10,279 nt of DNA from CAZKTF01 sp964555565 (lineage in GTDB: Bacteria > Planctomycetota > JAJSAM01 > JAKLKS01): contig CAZKTF010000126.1 in the NCBI GenBank assembly GCA_964555565.1, forward strand, positions 1 to 10,279. Reading direction: 5' to 3'. Numbering within the stretch: the first letter of the stretch is position 1; the number at the start of each line of letters is the position of its first letter. Position numbers and translations under genes: made by a program. Under the pieces are notes generated by a model. It saw only the letters and a program-made list of their open reading frames with translations. It was not told the DNA's origin and searched no databases. Shown here piece after piece: positions 1-6,172 of this stretch.

Positions 1-14
1 CGATTCACTGCCAT
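1..14 (-). CDS. Fifth tandem propeller gene, 5' end only (cut by window edge)
   Basis: Only the ATG (12-14) and the next codons are inside the window, reading Met-Ala-Val-Asn. These 14 bases match the start of the next gene in the array (1352-1365) exactly, and the 41 bases to their right also match. A GGAGG ribosome-binding site lies 5 nt upstream (20-24), as it does for that neighbour. The ATG follows the stop codon of the upstream copy by 19 nt, the same spacing as at the next junction. The array of secreted beta-propellers therefore very probably continues past the left edge. The rest of this protein, and whether it is intact, cannot be seen. Confidence 0.8.
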
Positions 15-55
15 GCGTGCCTCCACCTCGTGGCTACCTCAGGTCCAGCAGGAAC
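1..55. repeat. Junction repeat, identical to 1352-1406
   Basis: The 55 bases cover the first codons of the next gene, the 19-nt intergenic spacer with its GGAGG site, and the last codons of the previous gene. They recur exactly at 1352-1406; the first mismatch is at 56/1407. This marks the unit of tandem duplication as about 1351 bp, one gene plus one spacer. Confidence 0.9.
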
Positions 56-1365
56 GCGTCGGAGGCGCCGTTCGTGTCTCCGGCGGCGAAGTTCGAGGCG
101 TGGGAGGTGATCGCCAGGAACCTCCCGTTCGCGGAGAGCGAGGCGGCGTAGAGGAAGCTCTCGCCGTTCCCCTCGTTCCCCTGGGCGTCCAGGGAGAGCC
201 GCCGCGTCTCGCCCGTCCGGAAGTCGTGGAGGAAGACATCGATGGCCCCGTTCGAGTCCCCCGGTCCGAGGTTCGAGGCCGCGGACTGGAACACGACCAG
301 CTTCCCGCTCGACGGGAGCGCCGCCACCCGGCTGTCGCCGTTCCCCTGCAGCCCCGAGGAGTCCACGGAGACGCGGCGGGTCTCGCCCGTGCGCAGGTCG
401 TGGACGAAGACGTCGCAGACGCCGTTCGTGTCCCCGGGGACGAGGTTGGAGGCGCCCGAGTGGAACGCGACGAGCCTCCCGTTGGGAGTGACCACGGGGT
501 CGTAGGAGTAGCTGTCGGCCTGGTTCCCGTCGGAGTCCACGGAGACCCGGGCCGTGATCCCGGTCCGGAGGTCGTGGACGAACGCGTCGTCCGCGCCGTT
601 CGTGTCCCCGGGGACGAGGTCGGAGGCGTTGGACCAGAACGCGACGAAGCGGCCGTTGGCGGAGATCGAGGGGAAGTAGGAGTCGCCGCTCCCCTCGTTC
701 CCGTCGGAGTCCACGGAGACGCGCGTGGTCGTTCCCCTCTTGAGGTCCCGCACCAAGACGTCGGACGCGGCGTTCGTGTCGCCGGGGACGAGGTTCGTGG
801 AGCCGGAGTAGAAGGCCACGTAGCGCCCGTTGGAGGAGATCGAGGCGCCGTGCACGATGGAGCCCGAGTCCCCCTCCGTGCCGTCTGCGGCCTCGGAGAC
901 CCGCCTGGTCTCCCCCGTCTTCGCGTCGTGCACGAACACGTCCCGGCTGCCGTTCGCGTCCCCCGGAACGAGGTCGGAGGCGTCGGAATAGAAGACCACG
1001 AAGCGCCCGCTGGCCGTGATGGCGGGGTAGTTCGACTCGCGGTTGCCCTGGTTCCCGTCGGAGTCCACGGAGACGCGCACCGTCGTCCCGGCCCTCCGGT
1101 CCCGCACGAAGACGTCGGACGCGGCGTTCGTGTCGCCCGGGACGAGGTCGGAGGCCTCGGACCAGAAGGCCACGAATCGGCCGTTGGGCGTGACGGCGCC
1201 CTCGTAGCATGCGCCGTTGCCCGGGGCGCCCGCCGGCGTCACGGAGACGATCTCGGGCCCCGCGGGGCCGGCCGCCGTCGCGGTCGCGAGGACGGCGAGG
1301 AGCGAGAGGCCGGCCGCGGCCCACGGGGCCGGGGCGCGGCGGGACGACCGGCGATTCACTGCCAT
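34..1365 (-). CDS. Secreted seven-bladed PD40/TolB-like beta-propeller, array copy A
   Basis: 443 aa. Residues 1-32 form a secretion signal: basic start (RRSSRR), hydrophobic core (LSLLAVLATATA) and small residues before cleavage. From about residue 62 there are seven units of about 58 aa. Each runs GRFVAF-x-S-x-AS-(N/D)LVPGDTNG-xx-DVFV-x-D-xx-TG-x-T-x-RVSVDSDGN-x-GN, and the last stops at LLDLR. The N-terminus supplies the missing half unit, so the ring probably closes as seven blades. Such repeats are typical of PD40/WD40-like propellers with no fixed substrate; role unknown, location periplasmic or extracellular. An in-frame GTG at 1377 would add four residues, but I chose ATG 1365 because GGAGG sits 5 nt before it and it gives the same length as copies B and C. 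Blade 1 is identical in DNA to copy B over 187 bp. Confidence 0.88.
   Translation of the reverse strand: MAVNRRSSRRAPAPWAAAGLSLLAVLATATAAGPAGPEIVSVTPAGAPGNGACYEGAVTPNGRFVAFWSEASDLVPGDTNAASDVFVRDRRAGTTVRVSVDSDGNQGNRESNYPAITASGRFVVFYSDASDLVPGDANGSRDVFVHDAKTGETRRVSEAADGTEGDSGSIVHGASISSNGRYVAFYSGSTNLVPGDTNAASDVLVRDLKRGTTTRVSVDSDGNEGSGDSYFPSISANGRFVAFWSNASDLVPGDTNGADDAFVHDLRTGITARVSVDSDGNQADSYSYDPVVTPNGRLVAFHSGASNLVPGDTNGVCDVFVHDLRTGETRRVSVDSSGLQGNGDSRVAALPSSGKLVVFQSAASNLGPGDSNGAIDVFLHDFRTGETRRLSLDAQGNEGNGESFLYAASLSANGRFLAITSHASNFAAGDTNGASDAFLLDLR
70..1132 (-). repeat. Seven 174/180-bp direct repeat units in copy A
   Basis: The plus-strand motif GTTCGTGTCCCCGGGGACGA, which encodes the GDTN part of each blade on the minus strand, recurs with variations at 70, 250, 424, 598, 772, 952 and 1126. 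Spacings are 180, 174, 174, 174, 180 and 174 bp, all multiples of three. The two 180-bp steps are units with two extra residues. These are protein-coding blade repeats, not a CRISPR or intergenic satellite. The span given runs from the first to the last motif. Confidence 0.9.
1080..1266. repeat. 187-bp tract identical to 2431-2617
   Basis: Compared base by base, 1080-1266 in copy A and 2431-2617 in copy B are identical. Single mismatches bound the tract at 1079/2430 and 1267/2618, and a further stretch of about 47 bases after that also agrees. It encodes blade 1 and the segment after the signal peptide. The rest of the two genes diverges much more, including at silent positions, so this looks like recent duplication or gene conversion rather than selection on protein alone. 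Confidence 0.9.
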
Positions 1366-1370
1366 GCGTG

Positions 1371-1375
1371 CCTCC
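1371..1375 (-). promoter_or_regulatory. Ribosome-binding site fixing the start of copy A
   Basis: GGAGG on the minus strand, 5 nt before ATG 1365. It overlaps the in-frame GTG at 1375-1377, which makes that codon an unlikely start. The same site occurs at 20-24 for the fifth copy. Confidence 0.75.
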
Positions 1376-1384
1376 ACCTCGTGG

Positions 1385-2716
1385 CTACCTCAGGTCCAGC
1401 AGGAACACGTCGTAGGCGCCGTTCGCGTCCCCCGCGGCGAAGTTCGAGGCCGCGGAGTTGATCGCCAGGAACCTCCCGTTCGGGGAGAGCGAGGGGGCGT
1501 ACATGTAGCTGTTGCCGTTCCCCCCGGCGGCCTGGGCGTCCACGGAGAGCCTCCGCGTCTCGCCCGTCCGGAGGTCGTGGAGGAAGACGTCGCGGCTGAG
1601 GTTCGTATCCCCCGGAACCAGGTTCGATGCATCCGAGTGGAATACGACGAACCTCCCGTTCGAGGGGAGCGCGGGATCGTAGCTGTCGTCGTTCCCCTGC
1701 TGGCCCGCGGAGTCCACGGAGACGCGGCGGGTCTCGCCCGTGCGAAGGTCGTGGACGAAGGCGTCCGCAGTGCCGTCCGTGTCCCCCGGGACGAGGTTGG
1801 AGGCACGGGACCAGAAGGCGACGAAGCGGCCGTTGGCGGAGATCGACGGGTCGTAGGACGGGTCGTTCCCCTCGTTCCCGTCGGAGTCCACCGAGACCCG
1901 CGCGATCGTCCCCCTCTTGAGGTCCCGCACGAAGACATCCTCACGCCCGTTGGTGTCACCGGGGACGAGATTGGTGGCGTTCGAGAAGAAGGCGGCGAAC
2001 CGTCCGTTGGCGGAGATCGAGGGGTTGTAGGAGCGGTCGTTCCCCTCGTTCCCGTCCGAGTCCACGGAGACCCGCGTGATCGTCCCCCTCCGGAGGTCCC
2101 GCACGAAGATGTCGCGGTCGTCGTTCGTGTCCCCGGGGACCAGGTTGGAGGCGCTGGAGTAGAAGGTCACGAAGCGGCCGTTGCCGGAGATCGACGAACC
2201 TTCCAGAAAGGAGTCGTTGTTCCCCTCCGTCCCGTCCTCGGCCGTGGAGACCCGGGAGGTCTCCCCCGTCTTCGCGTCGTGGACGAAGGCATCCGTCGCG
2301 CCGTTGGTGTCCCCCGGCACGAGGTTCGTGGCGTCGGACTGGAAGACGACGTACCGCCCGCTGGCCGAGATCGCTGGGACGTAGGAGACGTCGTCGCCCG
2401 GGTTCCCGTCGGAGTCCACGGAGACGCGCGCCGTCGTCCCGGCCCTCCGGTCCCGCACGAAGACGTCGGACGCGGCGTTCGTGTCGCCCGGGACGAGGTC
2501 GGAGGCCTCGGACCAGAAGGCCACGAATCGGCCGTTGGGCGTGACGGCGCCCTCGTAGCATGCGCCGTTGCCCGGGGCGCCCGCCGGCGTCACGGAGACG
2601 ATCTCGGGCCCCGCGGGCCCGGCCGCCGTCGCGGTCGCGAGGACGGCGAGGAGCGAGAGGCCGGCCCCGATCCACGGGGCCGGAGCGCGGCGGGAGGACG
2701 GACGCGTTTCAGGCAT
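1385..2716 (-). CDS. Secreted seven-bladed PD40/TolB-like beta-propeller, array copy B
   Basis: 443 aa, collinear with copy A (constant offset of 1351 bp). Residues 1-32 are a signal peptide with an SSRRAPAPW basic segment and an LSLLAVLATATA core. Seven PD40-type units follow and the protein ends in LLDLR. Units begin with GRF/GRY, carry a GDTNG-xx-D loop, and end in a VSVDSDGN-type turn and an ISAN strand. Units 3 and 4 resemble each other more than expected: both carry a basic (R/K)RGT turn and a following EGND, whereas unit 4 of copies A and C carries RTG. This suggests copying of one blade within the gene. ATG 2716 has an AAGG-type ribosome-binding site, and the gene starts 33 nt after copy C ends. 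Function unknown; export and a propeller fold are well supported, the binding partner is not. Confidence 0.88.
   Translation of the reverse strand: MPETRPSSRRAPAPWIGAGLSLLAVLATATAAGPAGPEIVSVTPAGAPGNGACYEGAVTPNGRFVAFWSEASDLVPGDTNAASDVFVRDRRAGTTARVSVDSDGNPGDDVSYVPAISASGRYVVFQSDATNLVPGDTNGATDAFVHDAKTGETSRVSTAEDGTEGNNDSFLEGSSISGNGRFVTFYSSASNLVPGDTNDDRDIFVRDLRRGTITRVSVDSDGNEGNDRSYNPSISANGRFAAFFSNATNLVPGDTNGREDVFVRDLKRGTIARVSVDSDGNEGNDPSYDPSISANGRFVAFWSRASNLVPGDTDGTADAFVHDLRTGETRRVSVDSAGQQGNDDSYDPALPSNGRFVVFHSDASNLVPGDTNLSRDVFLHDLRTGETRRLSVDAQAAGGNGNSYMYAPSLSPNGRFLAINSAASNFAAGDANGAYDVFLLDLR
1421..2483 (-). repeat. Seven 174/180-bp direct repeat units in copy B
   Basis: The same blade motif begins at 1421, 1601, 1775, 1949, 2123, 2303 and 2477. 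The spacing pattern 180/174/174/174/180/174 is identical to copy A, each position shifted by 1351 bp. Conserved placement of the long units shows that blades keep positional identity between paralogs, so whole-gene duplication followed blade amplification. Confidence 0.88.
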
Positions 2717-2749
2717 GGGGCCTACCTTCCCCTTGCGGGGCTTCTGCGG

Positions 2750-4081
2750 CTACCTCAGGTCCAGGAGGAACACGTCGTAGGTGCCGTTCGTGTCCCCCGC
2801 GGCGAAGTTCGAGGCCGACGAGGCCATGGCCAGGAACCTCCCGTTGGCCGAGAGCGACGTCGCGTACACGTAGCTGTACCTGTCCCCCTCGCCGCCCTGG
2901 GCGTCCACGGAGAGCCTCCGCGTCGCGCCCGTCCGGAGGTCGTGGAGGAAGACGTCGGTGAAGCCGTTCGTGTCCCCCGGGACGAGGTTCGAGGCGTCCG
3001 AGTAGAACATGACGAACTTCCCGTTCGAGGGGAGCGCGGGCTGGGAGCTGTCGCTGTTCCCCTGCTGCCCCGCGGAGTCCACGGAGACGAGGCGGGTCTC
3101 CCCGGTCCGGAGGTCGTGGACGAAGATGTCGTAGGAGGCGCCGTTCGCGTCCCCCGGGACGAGGTTCGTAGCGCCGGAGTCGAAGGCGACGAGCCTCCCG
3201 TTGGACGTGACGACGGGGCTGAAGGACTGGTCGTCCGCCTGGTTTCCGTCGGAGTCCACGGACACGCGCGTCGTCGTCCCGGTCCGGAGGTCGTGGACGA
3301 AGACGTCCTCCGCGTCGTTCGTGTCCCCGGGCGCGAGGTTGGAGGCACGGGAGTAGAAGACGACGAACCGGCCGTTGGCGGAGATCGAGGGGCCGGAGGA
3401 GAAGCTGTCGGCCTCGCTCCCGTCGGAGTCCACCGAGACCCGGGTGACCGTCCCCGTCTTCCGGTCGCGCACGAAGATGTCGGGGGCGCCGTTCGTGTCC
3501 CCGGGGACGAGGTTGGAGGCGGAGGAGTAGAAGACCACCCACCGCCCGGTGGCGGAGATCGACGCGCCGCCGAGTCCGGAGCTGCCGTCACCCTCCGTCC
3601 CGTCCGCGGCCGTGGAGACCCGCGTGGTCTCCCCCGTCCTCGCGTCCTGGACGAAGACATCCGTCGCTCCGTTGGTGTCCCCCGGCACGAGGTTCGTGGT
3701 GGAGGAGTAGAACGCGACCAAGCGGCCGTTGGCCGAGATCGACGGCGAGTAGGAGCCGTCGCCGCCCAGGTTCCCGTCGGAGTCGGAGACCCGGGCCATC
3801 GTCCCGGCCCTCCGGTCCCGCACGAAGACGTCGCGGGCGCCGTTGGTGTCCCCGGGGACGAGGTCCGTGGCGTCGGACGAGAAGGCCACGAAGCGGCCGT
3901 TGGACGTGACGGCGCCCTCGTAGGAGCCGCCGTTGCCCGGGGCGCCCGCCGGGGTCACGGAGACGATCTCCGGGCCCGCGGGCCCGGCGGCCCTCGCGGT
4001 CGCGAGGACGGCGAGAAGCGAGAGCCCGGCCACGATCCACGGGGCCGGGGCGCGGCGGGACGATGCACGATTCGCGGGCAT
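2750..4081 (-). CDS. Secreted seven-bladed PD40/TolB-like beta-propeller, array copy C
   Basis: 443 aa with the same plan as its neighbours: signal peptide at about 1-32 (SSRRAPAPW, then LSLLAVLATARA), seven repeat units and a terminal LLDLR. The equal length hides two compensating in-frame changes. Unit 1 lacks one codon (RVSDSDGN instead of RVSVDSDGN), making its repeat spacing 171 bp. Unit 5 has an extra codon (NGASYDIF), making its spacing 177 bp. Both keep the frame, consistent with a functional gene. The start is supported by GGAAGGGAG just upstream of ATG 4081, and the gene begins 34 nt after copy D stops, so co-transcription with D is likely. The family is known for PD40/TolB-like propellers of varied or unknown ligand; no catalytic residue set is visible. 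Confidence 0.88.
   Translation of the reverse strand: MPANRASSRRAPAPWIVAGLSLLAVLATARAAGPAGPEIVSVTPAGAPGNGGSYEGAVTSNGRFVAFSSDATDLVPGDTNGARDVFVRDRRAGTMARVSDSDGNLGGDGSYSPSISANGRLVAFYSSTTNLVPGDTNGATDVFVQDARTGETTRVSTAADGTEGDGSSGLGGASISATGRWVVFYSSASNLVPGDTNGAPDIFVRDRKTGTVTRVSVDSDGSEADSFSSGPSISANGRFVVFYSRASNLAPGDTNDAEDVFVHDLRTGTTTRVSVDSDGNQADDQSFSPVVTSNGRLVAFDSGATNLVPGDANGASYDIFVHDLRTGETRLVSVDSAGQQGNSDSSQPALPSNGKFVMFYSDASNLVPGDTNGFTDVFLHDLRTGATRRLSVDAQGGEGDRYSYVYATSLSANGRFLAMASSASNFAAGDTNGTYDVFLLDLR
2786..3848 (-). repeat. Seven blade repeats in copy C, with one +3 and one -3 bp variant
   Basis: The motif begins at 2786, 2966, 3143, 3317, 3491, 3671 and 3842. Spacings are 180, 177, 174, 174, 180 and 171 bp. 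The 177 and 171 steps are single-codon gain and loss relative to copies A and B; total length is unchanged. Confidence 0.85.
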
Positions 4082-4115
4082 GGGGTGCTCCCTTCCTCTC
4101 GCGCGGCCGCGGCGC

Positions 4116-5273
4116 CTACCTCAGGTCCAGGAGGAATACATCGGAGGCGCCGTTCACGTCCCCGGCGGCGAAGTTCGAGGCCCCGGAGTGGAAGGCCAGG
4201 AACCTCCCGTTCGGGGAGAGCGAGGCGGCGTCCATGAAGCTGTAGTCGTTCCCCTCGTTGCCCTGTGCATCCACGGAGAGTCTCCTCGTCTCGCCCGTCC
4301 GGAGGTCGTGGAGGAACACGTCGCTCGTGCCGTTCGTGTCCCCCGGGACGAGGTTCGCGGCGTCCGAGTGGAACACGACGAACTTCCCGTTCGAGGGGAG
4401 CGCGGGATCGTAGCTGTCGCCGTTCCCCTGCTGGCCCGCGGAGTCCACCGACACGCGGCGGGTCTCGCCCGTGCGGAGGTCGTGGACGAAGGTGTCCCGC
4501 GCGCCGTTCGTGTCCCCGGGGACCAGGTTGGAGTCGAAGGCGTAGAAGGCGACGAAGCGGCCGTTGGCGGAGATCGAGGGCTGGGAGCCGCCGGCGCTCC
4601 CCTGGTTCCCGTCGGAGTCCACCGAGACGCGCATGATCGTCCCCCTCTTGAGGTCCCGCACGAAGATGGCTCTGGCCCCGTTCGAGCCCCCGGGGACGAG
4701 GTTCGTGGCGTCGGAGAAGAAGGTCACCCACCGCCCGTTGGAGGAGATCGTGGCGCCGACCACGTAGGAGCCTCGGTTCCCCTCCGTGCCGTCCTCGGCC
4801 GTTGAGACCCGGGTGGTCACCCCCGTCTTCGCGTCGTGGACGAACACGTCCGTCCAGCTGCCCGTGTCCCCCGGTACCAGGTTCGTGGCGCTTGAGGAGA
4901 ACACGATGAACTGCCCGTTGGCCGAGATCGACGGGGAGGAGGAGCCGCTGTTGCCCTCGTTCCCGTCGGAGTCCACGGAGACCCGCGCCGTCGTCCCGGT
5001 CCCCCGGTCCCGCACGAAGACGTCGGGCACCTGGTTGGTGTCCCCGGGGACGAGGTTCGTGGCGTCGGACGTGAAGGCCACGTAGCGGCCGTTGGGCGTG
5101 ACGGCACCCGCCGAGGAGCCGCCGTCGCCCGCGATGCCTCCGGCGGTCACGGAGACGATCTCCGGCCCCGCGGGCCCGGCGGCCGAGGCCGTCGCGAGGA
5201 CGGCGAGGAGCGAGAGGGCGACCGCGGCCCACGGGGCCGGGGCGCGGCGGGACGACGGACGCGGCGCGTGCAT
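4116..5273 (-). CDS. Secreted six-bladed PD40/TolB-like beta-propeller, array copy D (one blade missing)
   Basis: 385 aa, exactly 58 aa shorter than copies A-C. The signal peptide (SSRRAPAPW, then LSLLAVLATASA), first, second and last units and the LLDLR end match the other copies. Only six GRF/GRW-type units are present. The unit matching blade 4 of the others is gone, and the unit after it carries the ALPSN signature of blade 5. Because N- and C-terminal halves still complement each other, a closed six-bladed ring is plausible; TolB itself is six-bladed. Unit 3 has a degenerate loop (GGSNGARAIF instead of GDTNGxxDVF). I chose ATG 5273 because AGGGAG lies 6 nt before it and the signal peptide then aligns with the paralogs; an in-frame TTG at 5318 is rejected. 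This is the first gene of the array, 95 nt after the phosphatase gene, and may have its own promoter. Confidence 0.87.
   Translation of the reverse strand: MHAPRPSSRRAPAPWAAVALSLLAVLATASAAGPAGPEIVSVTAGGIAGDGGSSAGAVTPNGRYVAFTSDATNLVPGDTNQVPDVFVRDRGTGTTARVSVDSDGNEGNSGSSSPSISANGQFIVFSSSATNLVPGDTGSWTDVFVHDAKTGVTTRVSTAEDGTEGNRGSYVVGATISSNGRWVTFFSDATNLVPGGSNGARAIFVRDLKRGTIMRVSVDSDGNQGSAGGSQPSISANGRFVAFYAFDSNLVPGDTNGARDTFVHDLRTGETRRVSVDSAGQQGNGDSYDPALPSNGKFVVFHSDAANLVPGDTNGTSDVFLHDLRTGETRRLSVDAQGNEGNDYSFMDAASLSPNGRFLAFHSGASNFAAGDVNGASDVFLLDLR
4152..5040 (-). repeat. Six blade repeats in copy D
   Basis: The motif begins at 4152, 4332, 4506, 4680, 4860 and 5034. Spacings are 180, 174, 174, 180 and 174 bp. 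Against the pattern in copies A and B, one 174-bp step is missing from the middle, consistent with a clean in-frame deletion by recombination between neighbouring blades. Confidence 0.88.
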
Positions 5274-5279
5274 GGGTGT

Positions 5280-5285
5280 CTCCCT
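5280..5285 (-). promoter_or_regulatory. Ribosome-binding site for copy D
   Basis: AGGGAG on the minus strand, within GGAAGGGAG, 6 nt before ATG 5273. Copy C has the same GGAAGGGAG before its ATG. This supports 5273 over the upstream in-frame TTG at 5318. Confidence 0.7.
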
Positions 5286-5329
5286 TCCAGGGCAAAGGGG
5301 CCCGGCGTCGCCCCGCAACGGCGAGCATA

Positions 5330-5357
5330 GCGCGGCGGGGAGGGGTGCCGCCAGCGC
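5330..5357 (-). terminator. Possible hairpin between the phosphatase gene and the propeller array
   Basis: GCGC-GGCGG (5330-5338) can pair with CCGCC-a-GCGC (5348-5357) around a 9-nt loop, giving about nine G-C pairs with one bulged A. It lies 12 nt after the phosphatase stop codon. No T-run follows on the minus strand, so it is not a canonical rho-independent terminator. In DNA this GC-rich such stems arise easily by chance. A TATGCT hexamer at 5324-5329 just beyond it could be a -10 box, but I see no -35 partner. The rest of the 95-nt gap shows nothing else. Confidence 0.25.
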
Positions 5358-5368
5358 CGGGTCGAGGC

Positions 5369-6172
5369 TCAGGCCCTCCCCGCCCCCCGCGGAACGCCCG
5401 TGAGCGCCCTCCCCAGCGCCCCGTGGAGAGCAGGGTTCGCGGCGAGGATGGCCCCGCCGAAGAGGACGTCCCCGCCGTCGGGGATCCCGGTCACCAGGCC
5501 GCCGGCCTCCCGCACGATGCAGGCCCCGGCGCAGACGTCCCAGGGCGAGAGCCAGAACTCCCAGAAGCCGTCGTAGCGCCCCGCGGCCACGAAGGAGAGG
5601 TCGAGCGCGGCGCTCCCGAGGCGGCGCACCCCGCGGGTCGAGAGCGCCAGCCGGCAGAAGTTGTCGAGGTTGTTCTCCGCCACTTCGTTCCGGCTGTAGG
5701 CGAAGCCCGTGGCGAGGAGGGCGTTGGCGAGGTCGGCCTGCCCCGAGACGCGGATCGGGGCGCCGTCGAGCGTCGCCCCCTCGCCCGCCGACCCCGCGTA
5801 GGTCTCCCGGAGGAGCGGAGCGTGGACGACCCCCGCCCGCGGGACCCCGTCCACGGCGAACCCGATGGAGACCGCGAAGACGGGGATCCCGTGGGCGAAG
5901 TTCACCGTCCCGTCGAGGGGGTCCACGAACCAGACCCGCCCCTCCCGCCGGGGAGCGGGCGCGCTCTCCTCGGCCACGACCCCGTCGCCCGGGAACTCAC
6001 GGGCCAGCGCCTCGAGGACGATCTCCTCGGCGGCGCGGTCGGCGTCGGTGACGAGGTCCCGGGGCCGCCCCTTGGTCCGGACCTCGGCCTGGCCGGAGAC
6101 CCGGTAGCGGCGGAGCAGCTCCTCCCCGGCGAGCCGGGCCGTCCGCTCGGCGAACTCACGCTCCGGGAGCAT
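5369..6172 (-). CDS. Inositol monophosphatase family protein
   Basis: 267 aa, the normal family length. It has the Mg-dependent sugar/inositol phosphatase signatures: DLVTDAD at 39-45, AEES at 67-70 (metal ligand Glu68), DPLDGTVNFAHGIP at 84-97 (metal ligands Asp84 and Asp87), and SPWDVCAGA at 209-217 with the catalytic-site Asp212. All key acidic residues are present, so it should hydrolyse a phosphate monoester such as myo-inositol 1-phosphate. Members also act on histidinol phosphate, fructose bisphosphate or PAP, so the substrate is not fixed by sequence. It is cytoplasmic, with no signal peptide. ATG 6172 lies inside the end of rarA (17-nt overlap), which suggests translational coupling; G-rich DNA precedes it. 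It is probably the last gene of the operon that begins at 10252. Confidence 0.93.
   Translation of the reverse strand: MLPEREFAERTARLAGEELLRRYRVSGQAEVRTKGRPRDLVTDADRAAEEIVLEALAREFPGDGVVAEESAPAPRREGRVWFVDPLDGTVNFAHGIPVFAVSIGFAVDGVPRAGVVHAPLLRETYAGSAGEGATLDGAPIRVSGQADLANALLATGFAYSRNEVAENNLDNFCRLALSTRGVRRLGSAALDLSFVAAGRYDGFWEFWLSPWDVCAGACIVREAGGLVTGIPDGGDVLFGGAILAANPALHGALGRALTGVPRGAGRA

Noticed and set aside
1240..1365. Tat export signal from the SRR pair in the propeller leaders
   Set aside because: The residues after the twin arginine are Ala-Pro-Ala, not x-Phe-Leu, so a Sec signal with a basic n-region is more likely.
2729..2740. CCCC-GCAA-GGGG hairpin with a GNRA-type loop between copies C and B
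   Set aside because: The stem is only 4 bp, it lies by the ribosome-binding region, no T-run follows, and the other junctions lack it. Chance is likely at this GC content.
1217..4237. 1006-codon open frame on the plus strand across the propeller array
   Set aside because: It runs antisense through three propeller genes and their spacers, is Arg/Gly/Val/Pro-rich with repeats that mirror the blades, and has no domain or signal peptide. High GC keeps antisense frames open.
34..5273. Regular repeats as a possible CRISPR array or satellite
   Set aside because: The period is 174/180 bp, continuous and in frame with long genes. There are no short identical repeats with unique spacers.
5274..5318. 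Earlier TTG start for propeller copy D
   Set aside because: It would add 15 residues before the signal peptide, unlike the paralogs, and the AGGGAG site favours ATG 5273.
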